A stretch of DNA of 64,000 nucleotides from Paralithodes platypus (GCA_032716605.1 CM064573.1:2407807-2471806), one strand, 5' to 3'. Counted from the first letter of the stretch, positions 44,340-55,273 are shown. The notes: generated by a model from the letters alone, not told the origin. Made by a program: numbers and translations.

Positions 44340-44862
44340 ACACCTTTCATCACCTGGAACAACACCACCAGACTTCATCAGGACAGGGTAAGCAAACATT
44401 CTTCTTCACCGCCATCAAAGACTGGAACGACCTACCCCAGTCAGTCCGTGAAAAGAGAACACTGTATTCCTTCAGACGTAGCCTGAAGGAACACCTGAAC
44501 CGGACAGCTGCGAGAAGGGAGCACCAAGCTTGTGTCTACTACTAAATGCGACATAAGAGATAGACAAACCAAACTGAAATGATTACTGATTACGGATTAC
44601 TGATATTTACTATAGGATGTAAGGTATCTTAAAATAACCCCCTAGAAATACTTTCTCTAAAGTATCTATTTCTTTATCCTCCCCTTTTTCCCCAGCTAAC
44701 CTAATCCCACAAGGACCCCAATGGAAACACGCCTAACGGCCTTATTGGGCTATCCTTAGTTGGAATTATGCAAGGCTGGTACATGTCATATTTGTAACAT
44801 ACTATGTGGTACCAACTCTGTAAATTGCTAACTGAATAAATATTATTATTATTATTATTATC
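44340..44862 (+). pseudogene. LINE C-terminus with ATT tail
   Basis: Encodes QGKQTFFFTAIKDWNDLPQS, then VREKRTLYSFRRSLKEHLNR and a stop, a typical LINE end. The 3' UTR ends AATAAATATTATTATTATTA. Clade CR1/L2, uncertain. Confidence 0.7.
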
Positions 44863-44982
44863 ATGTTCAACAATGGAATCTACAGGTTATCTGGTGGGAG
44901 AGTTGAAACATAAAACAATAACGGTATTTATTGTACAAAGCATGGGGCAAAAATAAAAGAAACTGTAAAAAGATGGACTTAC

Positions 44983-45064
44983 GTACGCCATCCTGGTACT
45001 TCTGTAGTCTATTAATACCATAGGCATTATCAGAGAATGACTTCAACAGCCGCTCAGCCGTTGC
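44983..45064 (-). CDS. Unrecognised host exon
   Basis: Minus strand: ATAERLLKSFSDNAYGINRL then QKYQDGV, 27 codons plus one base. Strong sites: acceptor ttttcttttcttttttcag, donor GGCGTAC|gtaagt. No stop in this frame. Amphipathic and probably helical. I do not recognise the protein. Its end phase fits the start of the MBF1 exon at 39805, and its start is in phase 0, as is a possible ATG exon at 57011-57022. Both links are unproven; the sequence does not look like the MBF1 N-terminus. Confidence 0.55.
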
Positions 45065-45184
45065 CTGAAAAAAGAAAAGAAAACAAATATATACTGTAGC
45101 CTATATATACCATAATAGTCTGGTAAGCTCCACATTGACATGGACGTTGTTGGAAAGACACAAACCAAAAGTGAGAGGGGTGGA

Positions 45185-45430
45185 TATTAGTTACTTTAGA
45201 AGTGCGTGCAGAGTTACCCTTTACATGGCAGGATAGACAGACGAATGAGGAAGTACGAGAGCGGTGTGGTGTGGATGTAGATGTGCTGGAAAGTGTGAAA
45301 CGGAACACCTTGAGATAGTTCGGCCATGTGGAACGTATGGGAAGCGAGAGAATGACTAAGAGAGTGTACTAGAGTGAAGTGGAAGGACAGAGAGAGAGGT
45401 GGAAGGATGGAGTTAAGAAGTACAGTACGG
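45185..45430 (+). pseudogene. RTE-like LINE fragment, decayed
   Basis: Related to 59630-59870 (GATGTAGATGTGCTGGAAAG; FGHVERMGSERMTKRVY with an in-frame stop). The right edge ends near the family R target site. Confidence 0.75.
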
Positions 45431-45445
45431 TATATTACCCCCAGT

Positions 45446-45962
45446 AATTGGCGGGTGCCCAACCCCGAAAGGGGTTGAAATAGGGGAGCTATCCCCCCGC
45501 CAAAGGCGGCTTTCTAGGGCCTTTCCTAGCTGATGCTGAGAGGATTGGGTTCTAGTCATATGGTGATGGGCTGGTCATCAGAGTGAGAACTGAGTGATCT
45601 CTGCCATACCCATAGCTTACTCCGACTGTTCCTTTTACTTATGTATTTCCTAGATCTCAAGTGACGGCATCTTTTCCGTGGATTGACCTCCCAATCTACC
45701 AAGATTGGAAGCCAAAGCGTCACATTTTTCCTTTGCCCCTCAACTTTCTCTTCATAATTGCTGAGGGGCACAGGGCCCTGGGTGGGGCTTTGGTTTCCCG
45801 GGCGTTTCCGCACCCTCCTCAGCTCCCCGCCATGGAGTGGCTTCGGTCACCCAGGCTTTATTGTGGTAGGCAGGGAGGGTTCTGTGGGGGCGCTTGGTTA
45901 TGGCCTTGGCCTTGCTCGGGGCCTTGGGGCTGTTCGGCCAGGCAGCTTGGGGAACAACAACA
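45446..45962 (+). mobile_element. Family R retroposon, full length
   Basis: From GGCGGGTGCCCAACCCCGAA to AGCTTGGGGAACAACAACA. ACCCCCAGT is repeated at 45437-45445 and 45963-45971. Confidence 0.82.
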
Positions 45963-45971
45963 ACCCCCAGT

Positions 45972-46533
45972 GGGTAAGGGGGCCTTCATCTAATGGTGGA
46001 GGAAAAAAAGAATATGACTCACGCATCCTACTGCGTGCCGTACAAGACGACTAATAGGGGGGATGGCGATAGACTTGTGGACCAACAGCCATTACTATGC
46101 AATAAAGTGTTTAGCTTAGCACTGTCTTGGTATGGCACTGCCGAGGCTGGTGGGGTGTGGATAGGTGCCACAGGGGACTGAGTCTTACCTGGGCACTGTT
46201 TTGCACCACACCTGTGTCGGCTAGTGTTTGCATGTTGGAGCAGTGTTGGGGCAAGACTTTATTGTGCTATAGTCCAGATTGCCTAATATACAGTAGAGTC
46301 TTGTTATGGTGCTGTCTTTTTGTAACACTTGTTAAGGCTGGTGTGGTTGCAGATACTGCAGGTGCAAGTGCTGCAGGGAGACTCTGTTGAGTCTTGCTGA
46401 GGCACGGTTAGCACTGTACCAACATTAGCCACAGTGATGACTTGGTTGGGCAGTGCTGTGGTGGGTCTTTATTGTACTACAGTACACTCCCAACTACTGA
46501 AAGGCAACCCCATCTGAGCCGTTACAATGCATG
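45972..46533 (+). repeat. LINE 5' UTR-like stretch and repeat D
   Basis: 46015-46062 (ACTCACGCATCCTACTGCGT, GACGACTAATAGGGGGG) resembles the RTE 5' UTR at 60213-60260. 46300-46533 is repeat D, also at 40370-40560. Confidence 0.55.
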
Positions 46534-46942
46534 TACAGTAAACCCTCGCTATCTCGGACCTCTAGAAGTCGGAAACCCGCACTACTCGGACTGGCATCGG
46601 CCTCTCGGACATTCACTTCCGTATTTCGGACATTTCCGGCATCGTTCCGACCGTCTCTGACGTTGTCGGACTTTATATAAGTATTCGGAATATGTCCGTC
46701 ATAACCGTCCTCTGATATCTCGAATATTTCCGAAATGTGTCGTAGCGGTGTCCGACAAAGGATGACGTGTCGGACGACCCCTCACGTAACCGGACAATAA
46801 GGGTGAATATCCGAGAAACAGAAGGGAGGTCCGACGCCATCTTACATCCGGGGCCCAAGCGCCCGGCTCGGATGCTGGGAGCGTCAGTCCGCACCAAGCT
46901 CTGTTGTGTTACACATCGACGCGTGCCATTATTTAGTTCACC

Positions 46943-48483
46943 ATGCCTCCCAAGGATAAGCCTAAGCGTAAGGTGACTTCTGTATCACTTGAAACAAAGC
47001 TACAGATGCTAAAGGATCTGGACAGTGGGATGAAAGCCAAGCAGCTTCAGGAGAAATATAGCTTAGGCAGATCAACAATCTACGACTTCATCCGAAACAA
47101 GGAGAAAGTCCGGCATCATGGCGTAGCTGTGCTTCATGGTCCTTCCACCGCCAAGATCTTTCGCAAGGCCAAGCTAGCCTATCAAGACATCGACGACGCA
47201 GTGCTGAAGTGGTACCAACAACTTCGTGCTGAGGGCGTACCAGTGAGAGGCATCGAGATCCAGCATAACGTTTCGGCCAGCATCTTCATCACTCAAACTT
47301 CAAGGCTAGCGAGGGGTGGTTGTGGAGGTTCCGAAACCGCCATGGCCTCTCAAACAGGAGTATTTGTGGTGAAATCTTAAGCGCCGATACTTCGGCCATA
47401 GAATCCTTCACTGATCGCTTCCACGCCCTTATAACCGAGGAACACCTTCAACATTGGCAGCTCTATAACGGTGACGAGACTGGCTTATATTGGCGTTCTC
47501 TACCCTCCAACACACAGGCCCACCGAGAAATCACGTCCACACCTGGCCACAAAACTGTGAAGGAGCGCATTTCAGTGCTTTGCTGCGCTAATGCCGACGC
47601 AAGCCACCGTGTGACCCCTACAATCGTCGGCAAATCTCAGAAGCCGAGAGTAATTAAGGACCTCATCATTACCAAGCAACTCCCAATCGACTATTATGGA
47701 TCAAAGAAAGCTTGGTTTAACCAGGTCATCACCGAGGATTTCTTTCACAAGAGATTTGTACCCGACGTTCGCTCGTTCCAGAATCGAGTGTATGGTGTAC
47801 CCTATGACGAAGCTGTTGCCATTTTGTTGCCCGACAACGCACCTGCCCACCCTTGTACCACGAAACTGGAGAGTGTAAACGGCAAAATTAAGACAATGTT
47901 CCTGCCTCCTAATACCACAAGTGTTATTCAGCCTATGGACCAAGGAATAATTGAAGCTTGCAAAAGGCGATACAAGAGGAAGTTCCTGGAACAATGCCTT
48001 GTCATCATAGAAAATGGGATGGACGAAGAAGGTTATGTGGATACACGCGGAAAGAAATCTCTACAAAAACTGAAGCAGTATACCCTGAAAGACTGCATCT
48101 ACAATTGGGCAGAGGCGTGGCGCGAAGTTTCTTTCAACACACTGAGGAATGGTTGGACCAAGGTCTTAAATATCCCGAAGGTGCAAGATCCGGGTTTTGA
48201 AGGGTTTGGGGCAGCTGACTTCAGGAACCTCTTGAACCAGGGTAACCAGGGTGACCTCCCCGAAGAAGAAGTTGACGACTGGCTGCAAGAGGACAGAGAC
48301 CTACCTGGACACGAGCATAAGACTGACGAACAAATTGCAGCCGAGGTGTTGGGGGTAGCCCATGAAGAGACCCAGGATGAGTCGGACGAAGAGACAGAGG
48401 GGGGGCCCAAGATATCAGTCTCGCATGCCCTGGACTCCTTTGACACCATTCTTCAGTATCTGACTCAAGTATCTGACTCATAG
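46943..48483 (+). pseudogene. Tigger-type transposase with one frameshift
   Basis: Part 1 (46943-47300): basic start MPPKDKPKRKVTSVSLETKL, a CENP-B-type HTH (LQEKYSLGRSTIYDFIRNKE) and the start of the second HTH (DAVLKWYQQLRAEGVPVRG). A frameshift at about 47270-47300 leads to part 2 (to 48483). Part 2 holds EGWLWRFRNRHGL, then the DDE domain: YNGDETGLYWRSLP (first Asp), LLPDNAPAHP (second Asp) and SVIQPMDQGIIEACKRRYKR (third Asp, 34 residues on). It ends SVSHALDSFDTILQYLTQVS before TAG at 48481. Catalytic residues are intact, so the lesion is slight and probably recent. ATG context tcaccATGc. Confidence 0.92.
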
Positions 48484-49212
48484 TTGCAGTCCCTATACGA
48501 ACCACTGCGTAATGGTCGATTCCATATTCAGAGGGCACACCTTGATCGGAAAAAACAACAGAAAATCAGCTCCTTTTTTGTACCCTCTGCTCCTCCCAGA
48601 CCTCGTACTTCGTCAGCTACCAGTGGTGTGTCGCTTGCTAGCACCACCTCCCTCCCAAGTGTTTCCTCAGTTGCTAGCACCTCGTGGAGCACTGTAGACA
48701 CTGTGCCACTCTCAGACTTAGACATGGATTTGGATGAATTAATGAGTAGCATGCCTGTGCCCATGGATATACCTGAACCTGACATTGTTTGTGAGGTGGA
48801 GAAGGACAGTGTGGGTAAGGGTAAAGGTAAGGGTTCCATGACAGGCAAGGGATATGGTCCTAAGAGTGGGGGTGTGAAGAACAGCGAGGTGGAGAAGAAC
48901 AGTGCGATGGACATTGAGGTGGAGAAGAACAGTGAGGTGAAGAAGGACAGTGAGAAGGGGAGTGAGGTGGTCATGGACAGTGAGGTGGAGAAGAACAGTG
49001 AGGTGGAGAAGGACAGTGAGGTGGAGAAGGACAGTGAGAAGGGGAGTGAGGTGGTCATGGACAGTGAGGTGGAGAAGAACAGTGAGATGGAGAAGAACAG
49101 TGAGGTGGAGAAGAACAGTGAGGTGGAGAAGGACAGTGAGGTGGAGAAGGACAGTGAGGTGGAGAAGGACAGTGAGGTGGAGGTAGTCGGTGAAAAGGGG
49201 ATGCTGCAGTAA
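48484..49212 (+). pseudogene. In-frame transposase tail with PCNA-box motif and EVEKDS repeats
   Basis: Same frame as the transposase, directly after the TAG. It begins LQSLYEPLRNGRFHIQRAHL, then DRKKQQKISSFFVPS, where QQKISSFF (48556-48579) fits the PIP box QxxhxxFF. PCNA-binding motifs at pogo-like transposase C-termini are known. A Ser/Thr stretch follows, then an acidic part with 18-bp units encoding EVEKDS/EVEKNS (about 48886-49180), ending GMLQ and TAA. The stop is most simply a nonsense mutation; readthrough is possible but unsupported. Confidence 0.75.
48886..49185 (+). repeat. 18-bp coding minisatellite
   Basis: Tandem GAGGTGGAGAAGRACAGT units with higher-order blocks (GAAGGGGAGTGAGGTGGTCA twice) inside the Tigger tail. 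Confidence 0.9.
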
Positions 49213-49624
49213 TTAATGCAGTGTTGGGGAGGGGGGAGGGAGGACATCAAGACTACAGACAAGAGCTATGAAGGGGTAAGTGTAATATAGCCTACTGTAC
49301 AATACATATTGTAAAACTAAAATACATGTACTGTGTTTTCTATTACAGATTATAGGGTTCGAATAGGGTTGTCTTCGTTTTCTAGGTTGACGCGGACGTC
49401 TCTCTTGAGGTCGGATTTTTTCCGTAGTCTCCGATTTCATTGTTGTCTCGGACGGACATTGGTTAGGTCGGATTTTATCCTCTCTTAAGTCGGACATACG
49501 TCGGACCCCGGACATCTCGGATTTTCGGTCATCTCGGACTGGGTCTCCCCCCAGTTAGTCCGAGATAGCGAGGGTTTACTGTAATGGAAAAAGACGCTAA
49601 ACCATTGTATGTATGTACTTATAT

Positions 49625-50010
49625 GCGTGACAGTGGTGTTGGATGGGAGGAGGGGCGTCGAATGACTAGGGACTGAGGTGCATGGGGGCTATTCATTCTT
49701 GGCCACCCTTTCGGGGATCATGGCGTCTGGCAATAGATAGATATAGATATAATATGCCATACATATACAGTAGGCCTACAGTATACATACATACACACAT
49801 ACAATTTGAAAGATAACTTCGTCCACAAAGAGAGTAGTTGCAGGCATTCCAGGCGGCCCTGTTCTGGGCTGCCTCTATCGTCAGGTTCCATGTGTTGAGA
49901 TTGAATTGAAATACCTGATCCCATGTCTTTCTAGCTCTACCCCTATGCGCAGCTTCCCCAATGTTCATAGTTCATCCTTTCTTCACCCAGTTTTGATCAA
50001 TCATTCTCTC
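49625..50010. pseudogene. RTE 3' tail (+) and LINE C-terminus (-)
   Basis: 49625-49752 plus: GGAGGGGCGTCGAATGACTA to GGCAATAGATAGATATAGAT, as in the LINEs at 59897-59990. 49815-50010 minus: MNIGEAAHRGRARKTWDQVF and NLTIEAAQNRAAWNA, an RTE/R1-type end. Confidence 0.7.
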
Positions 50011-50299
50011 CATGTGTCCAAATCAACCCAACCCAAATCAATATACCTGTACTGTATACAGTATAATCATATCATAATTAGTTACAAGATATGGCTCTTC
50101 CCACCACTCTCACATCAATATACCCATCTGCCCCACTAACCATCACCTTTGTTTATCTTATCCACAAATATTCTTTAACTCACAACCATCATCTCTTCTC
50201 TACACTTCTAAATTTGTCCCAAAACACTTTCCACATAAACAGTATACAATTTCCAAATTTATCTCTGGACAATGTTTCTACAACATTGATTAGTATTAA

Positions 50300-50512
50300 C
50301 CCTTTCTGTAATGATGATGTCTTTCTTATTTGATTTCAGCTACATTTAGACAACTTTATAATGCTTTGGAAGGATATACGGTAGCTAACCGAATTATCTG
50401 AGATTGTCAGTAGCCTTTTAATGGGTAGATGGCTAGATGCCCTTACTAAGCTGAATAAAATAGTCATAGTTGTCAGAATATAACAAAAAGGATGTCACTG
50501 GTACTAAATGGG
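50300..50512. mobile_element. TTAA MITE family B
   Basis: TTAA at 50296-50299 and 50513-50516. Ends CCCTTTCTGTAATGATGATG and inverted CCATTTAGTACCAGTGACAT; interior TTATAATGCTTTGGAAGGAT is the family core. Confidence 0.75.
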
Positions 50513-50989
50513 TTAAGCAACACAGCATTGACCTCTTGTGGATTATGCCTAGATAGCCTACTGTGAATTCTTCCATTTCATTACTCCACTACCCCATATT
50601 CTTGACCCATAATAACCATTATCCATGTCTTTATCACATTCACAAGCCTTCAACAGTGCCAACTAAGCACCCATGTATGCTTGCTAACACAACACCTTAC
50701 CCAATAAAACACTAGGCCTATTTTTCTTGAAAAAAGTACACTCACAAAAAGTAGCCTAAATATGGCAGCGAAAGCATCTTCGATGATACCGTACACAGAA
50801 AGGTAATTCTTTAAATTAGGGCCTTCTGTCGAGCGTGAATGGCGCCGAGCGGGGATAGGCCAACTCGTGGACGTAAACAAACACTAACGTGACTCACCCG
50901 CCGGTAAGGATATAGTATTCGGGCGTGTATCGCCCGCTTTATTTACATTACTGTACTCGTATGATTGCCATCACGTTCCCGACTATTTT

Positions 50990-51878
50990 GATTTTTTTTT
51001 TTTTTTAAGGAGACAATGAACGGAGGAAGGAAAAACACAGATAAAACAAAAAGGTCCATGTGCCTAAAGGCATCCTCCATTCATAAAATGTTTGTAACAA
51101 CTGGATTTAAACATTTGTAGATTGTAAGTTTGTGGAAAGCAATTCGAGGGAAGTGAATTCCAAAGAGTAGTAGCTCTGGGGATAAATTAATTCTGATAAG
51201 CAGAAGTTCTGCATTGTGGAGGAGAAAGTGTAAATTCATGGGCGCTCTCAGCTGCCCTAGTTCTACGGGGAAAGATGTGGAGAGGCGGCACAATTGAAGC
51301 AAGTTCCTCGGAACAATTGCTGTGAAAATATCTGTAGAATAATGCAAGGGATGCAACGTTTCTTCGTATGGATAATGTAGGAAGGTCCTGTGTGATTGCA
51401 GGGTTATTGATTAATCTAATAGCTTTATTTTGAATTTTGTCCAACTGCCTCAATGCAACCACTCCACTTCCACCCCACAGAGGTGAACAGTAATCCATCT
51501 GAGAACGCACATGACTTTTATATATTACGGCCAACTGCTCGTCAGTGAAGAATTCTCGAACTCTGTACAGGAGTCCCAGTTTTTTAGAGGCATTCTTAGC
51601 AATGCTTCTAACATAATGTGTCCAGCTCAAGTTAGTAGTTAATGTTACACCGAGAATGTCAATACTAGGGGAAGTGGGAATATTTACATCATTAAAAAAT
51701 ATATGGGAGTCAGTGAGATTCTGTCGGTTAGAAAATTGAATGTACTTGGTTTTCTGTGCATTAAAGGAAACTAGATTCTTTTGTCCCCATCCATTAATTC
51801 TAGAAAGGTCCTGGTTCAGAGAAATTGCAGTGTTTATTTTTGAATTTATAAAATCGGGTTGGGTGAAAGACTGCCATG
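50990..51878 (-). pseudogene. Jockey-like LINE, second copy
   Basis: Minus strand from KINTAISLNQDLSRING-type sequence through SWTHYVRSIAKNASKKLGLL and FTDEQLAVIYKSHVRSQMDY to a 3' UTR and poly(A) (T-run 50991-51006). Very similar to 3760-4591. It sits in the word CTATTTTGA|CTGCC of the long-TIR repeat. Confidence 0.85.
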
Positions 51879-51991
51879 GGATATAATAATAGGTTGCCTT
51901 CCCTCACTCCCCGCCCCCACCCCATGATTTATGGTCATTATCATCACAAATATTGCCAGCAGGGAGCAAATAACAGACAAAAAAGCAGGGG

Positions 51992-52268
51992 AAGGATGTA
52001 GTATCCGGGCGTACGGTCGCCACGTTTACATGGTCGTGCGCTCGCAGTTATGTTCCCGTCTATTTTGTTGGCTATTTTTTGTTATTTGCTCACTGCTGGC
52101 AATATATAATTATAATGATGACAATAAGTCATGGGGGATGAGGGGGGCAAAGCCCCCCCTCAACCTAATATTGTATCCCTCGGCAGTCAAAATAGACGGG
52201 AAAATTATCGTGAGCGTGCCGAGTAATGTAAACAAGGCGGGCGGTACGCCCAAATACTGTACATCCTT
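51992..52268. mobile_element. Long-TIR MITE, compact copy
   Basis: 277 bp with ~75-bp arms: AAGGATGTAGTATCCGGGCG ... CGTCTATTTTG and inverted AAGGATGTACAGTATTTGGG. AAAAAGCAG occurs on both sides (51980 and 52272), a 9-bp target duplication with short fillers. Centre has GGGGGCAAAGCCCCCC. Confidence 0.7.
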
Positions 52269-52394
52269 ACCAAAAAGCAGTCAAAATAAAGTGGAACACA
52301 ACCGCAAGTGTACAGCATACATAAACAAGACGATCGTATGCCCGGATACTACATCCTTATCCATCCCACCCGCCTCCTCCGAGGACAATATTGC

Positions 52395-52432
52395 CCTTGC
52401 CCTTACCCTAACCTAACCTAACCTGACATACT
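52395..52432. repeat. CCTAA (TTAGG) telomere-like tract
   Basis: CCCTTACCCTAACCTAACCT-type array; other tracts at 52788-52818, 53950-54012 (inverted pair), 55569-55598 and 56401-56420. Confidence 0.7.
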
Positions 52433-52528
52433 ATGATGCTAATATTTGCAAGAGTTGTGTTATCGGGCATATCACCTACCTCTGACCGGAAATATCCTAG
52501 TGTTTAGTATACCACTTTGAAAGAACAT

Positions 52529-52917
52529 TAGGGATGGATGTAGATTCCTACGTACGGTCGTCATGTTTACATAGGGCGATCGCCGCGGTTAACTTCGCGT
52601 CTATTTTGACAGCGATTTTTTTCGGTTATTTGCCCCCTGCTGGCAATATAAATTATGACATTATGGGCAAGAATGTAGTTACCGGGTGTACCGCCCATCT
52701 TGTTTACACTACGCGGACGCTCACCATCATGTTCCCGTCTATTTTGACTGCCTTTGGATACAAAAATACATTACCGGTACCCTAACCAAACAGCCTAACC
52801 TAACCTAACCTAACCTAGTATTATAGATTTATAAGTATTTATTTTATTATAAGTATTTATGGATGATTTATGTTGTATGTCGGTAGTGGTACACCCGGTA
52901 ACTACATCCATCCCACA
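52529..52917. mobile_element. Long-TIR MITE with CCTAA tract
   Basis: Begins GGGATGGATGTAGATTCCTA and ends with the inverted GGGATGGATGTAGTTACCGG. Inside, GGGCAAGAATGTAGTTACCG near 52660 starts another end of the same family, and a CCTAA tract lies at 52788. Confidence 0.6.
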
Positions 52918-53185
52918 ATATGTCATGGGGGGTGAGGGGGCGGGGGCAAAGCCTCCCCTCAACATATTATTGTATCCAAAATAGACGAGAACATGATTGC
53001 AAAGGTCCGACGCCTCCCCGCCGCTGTCATGTTTACATTTGTCGATCGCCGTGGTTAAGTTCGCGTCTATTTTTACGGCGATTTTTTTTCGGTAATTTGC
53101 CCCCCTGTTGGCAATTTATATGATGATGACAATATGTCATGGGGGGGTGATGGGGGGCAAAGCCCGGAAAATATAACCGAAACTA
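52918..53185. repeat. Long-TIR repeat fragment
   Basis: Shares AAAATAGACGAGAACATGAT, GTTTACATTTGTCGATCGCC and GGGGGGCAAAGCCC words. Ends not resolved. Confidence 0.55.
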
Positions 53186-53201
53186 CCACTAATTTTCCCA
53201 T

Positions 53202-53732
53202 ATGGGCGGGTGCCCAACCCCGAAAGGAGTTGAAATAGGGGAGCTATCCCCCCCGCCAAAGGCGGCTTTCTAGGGCCTTTCCTAGCTGATGCTGAGTGGA
53301 TTGGGTTCTAGTCATGTGGTGATGGGCTGGTCTATCCAAGTGAGAACTGAGCGATCTCTGCCATACACATAGCTTTCTCTGACTGTTCCTTTTACTTATA
53401 TATCTTCTAGATCTCAAGTGGCGGCGTCTTTTCCGTGGATTGACCTCCCTACTGCCAACCTAGAAGTTGGCAGATTGGGAGCCAAAGCGTCACATTTTTC
53501 CCTTGCCCCTCAACTTTCCCTTCATAATTGCTGAGGGGCACAGGGCCTTGGGTGGGGCTTTGGTTTCCCGGGCATTTCCGCACCCTCCTCAGCTCCCTGC
53601 CTTGGAGTGGCTTCGGTCACCCAGGCTTTGTTAGTGGTAAGCAGGGAGGATTTTGTGGGGGGCGCTCGTTTATGGCCTTGGCCTTGCTCGAGACCTTGGG
53701 GCTGTTCGGCCAGACAGCCTGGGAAACAACAA
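53202..53732 (+). mobile_element. Family R retroposon, full length, 16-bp target duplication
   Basis: CCACTAATTTTCCCAT at 53186-53201 and 53733-53748. It starts GGGCGGGTGCCCAACCCCG and ends GGGAAACAACAA. The clearest copy for defining the element's ends. Confidence 0.9.
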
Positions 53733-53900
53733 CCACTAATTTTCCCATGGTTTTTCTTTTTGGTTTTAGGTAGTTTTCATCATTATACAGTAGTTGAAAT
53801 TAGTTACAATCCCCGGAAAAATTTATTTCTCCCATTATCCAACGATCTTAAAACACTCATATGCAAGTCATTTTCAGAGCAAATATACCATTTTTGGTAA

Positions 53901-54085
53901 GATTAGGAGTAGTGGGCGTGCCACTACCGACATACAGCATAAATCATCTATAAAACATTAACCTAACCTAACCTAGTACTACATGAATACTAGGTTAGGT
54001 TAGGTTGTTTGGTTAGGTTAATGTTTTATAGATGAGTTATGCTGTATGTTGGTAGTGGTACGCGGTACGCCCACTACTCCTAATC
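53901..54085. mobile_element. Hairpin element with inverted CCTAA/TTAGG tracts
   Basis: GATTAGGAGTAGTGGGCGTG at the left pairs with its inverse ending CCCACTACTCCTAATC. Arms of ~80 bases also pair over TAAATCATCTATAAAACATT. At the centre, CCTAACCTAACCTAG faces CTAGGTTAGGTTAGG. Confidence 0.8.
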
Positions 54086-54094
54086 TCACCCCAT

Positions 54095-54640
54095 TTTTTT
54101 TGCCTTTGGATACAGGATGGGTTGAGGGGGGCTTTGCCCCCCCCCCCCCCCCCCCCCCCTCATGAATCATTGAAATCAGCATCTATTTTAACAGTAGGGG
54201 GCTTAATAGTTTCACTGCCGTCAATAGGGAGAGTTATAGGGAGTTTTTTGTTTTTACAGTACTTTATAATTATAGGCCTAGTGCACATAAAATGTATCTC
54301 TGGAGGTTGAAACACATTTTAATAGGCTATGATCTTTGCAACATCCTTATTCTATAATAGCCTTTAAATATTGAGAAATAATTAACCTAGTGGTAGTTTC
54401 GGTTATAAGTACCTAAAGCCCCCCTCAACATATTGTATCCAAAGGCAGTCAAAATAGACGGGAACATGATGGCAAAGGTCCGACGCCACTACGCGTAGTT
54501 TAAACAAGGCTGGCGGACCAGTGGCAGTACGCCCGCACTAACATTCTTGCCGAACATTAGACTAACCTAACAACCAACCTTACCTGACCTATCCTAGTAT
54601 TATGGGTAGGGGCTGCCGCCCCCACACCCCTCCTGTTTGA
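54095..54640. repeat. Long-TIR repeat fragments and a C-run
   Basis: A run of ~25 Cs at 54137-54161 extends the usual GCTTTGCCCCCC core. 54415-54548 (AAAGGCAGTCAAAATAGACG, CACTACGCGTAGTTTAAACA, CACTAACATTCTTGCCG) is an uninterrupted version of the repeat split by the CR1-like LINE at 42891-43918. Confidence 0.6.
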
Positions 54641-55070
54641 CATCAACTCACGTGTTTACACTACGTACATCCAGTAACACAAATCATTCCAACAGGGGTT
54701 CGAAGGGTAGGCTATAGCCTACTCATTCGCGAGATTGTCAATGGCCACACATAATATATCATAAATTCAGCATGTTTGTTCTGAATTAAAGTATTCAGTA
54801 GCCTATTATAGCCTATGGATCTCTAATGCTATTTATGTATGATCTGTAATAGCATATGATCTGTAATAGGCTAGCTTTTATAGCAAACAAAGCGGAAGGA
54901 CTCAAGGCCCAAGCTGAAGCTAATGAATGACGTGCACAAAATAATAAGCCTAGGCCTATTGCAAAATAAAGCATGGTGTATCTAGGCCCATCCTATAGCC
55001 TAGAGAAAAAAAATCAGAATTAGCCTAGCCTAGGCCTAGCATATTGGCTAGGCTAGGCTAAGATAATAGG
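54641..55070. other. TAGGC-rich intergenic stretch
   Basis: No gene. Many TAGGC/GCCTA words, densest at 54945-55066 (AGCCTAGCCTAGGCCTAGC). Confidence 0.5.
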
Positions 55071-55273
55071 CAGCGCTGTCAAACGAGAGGCTTATTCCTT
55101 TTCTTTAGTCATCATTACTAAATATACACAAATAAATTTATGCTTCACACTTCTTATTATGTGCTTGGAAGTGATAAAAAGGCCAAAACAAAGCTATTTT
55201 ATGGCAATTTTCTAGGTATTCTTTCATATTTTCAACCAAGTCTTAAACAAAATTGCCTCGGTTTGACACCCTG
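55071..55273. mobile_element. hAT-like MITE
   Basis: Ends CAGCGCTGTCAAACGAGAGG and inverted CAGGGTGTCAAACCGAGGCA; no clear 8-bp duplication. Confidence 0.6.

Larger units (their letters stand above)
46536..49581 (+). mobile_element. Full-length Tigger/pogo element
   Basis: TA at 46534-46535 and 49582-49583. 24-bp perfect inverted ends begin CAGTAAACCCTCGCTATCTC. Contains a two-part transposase gene plus an acidic C-terminal extension. Sub-terminal TCGGAC words recur at both ends. It lies inside repeat D. Confidence 0.95.
50897..52362. mobile_element. Long-TIR (Mutator-like) MITE, interrupted twice
   Basis: Outer ends GGTAAGGATATAGTATTCGG and inverted GGATAAGGATGTAGTATCCG. CACCCGCC lies on both sides (50889-50896 and ~52368), suggesting an 8-9-bp duplication as in Mutator elements. 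A Jockey LINE (50990-51878) and a second copy of the same family (51992-52268) are inserted. No transposase; the superfamily is inferred. Confidence 0.6.

Noticed and set aside
45556..46054. Overlapping Gly/Arg/Pro-rich frames on both strands
   Set aside because: The same frames recur at every family R retroposon copy (842, 34285, 53202) and no frame is better conserved than the others.
48528..49262. Long minus-strand frame with SLSFSTSLFF repeats
   Set aside because: It is the antisense of the EVEKDS minisatellite in the Tigger tail.
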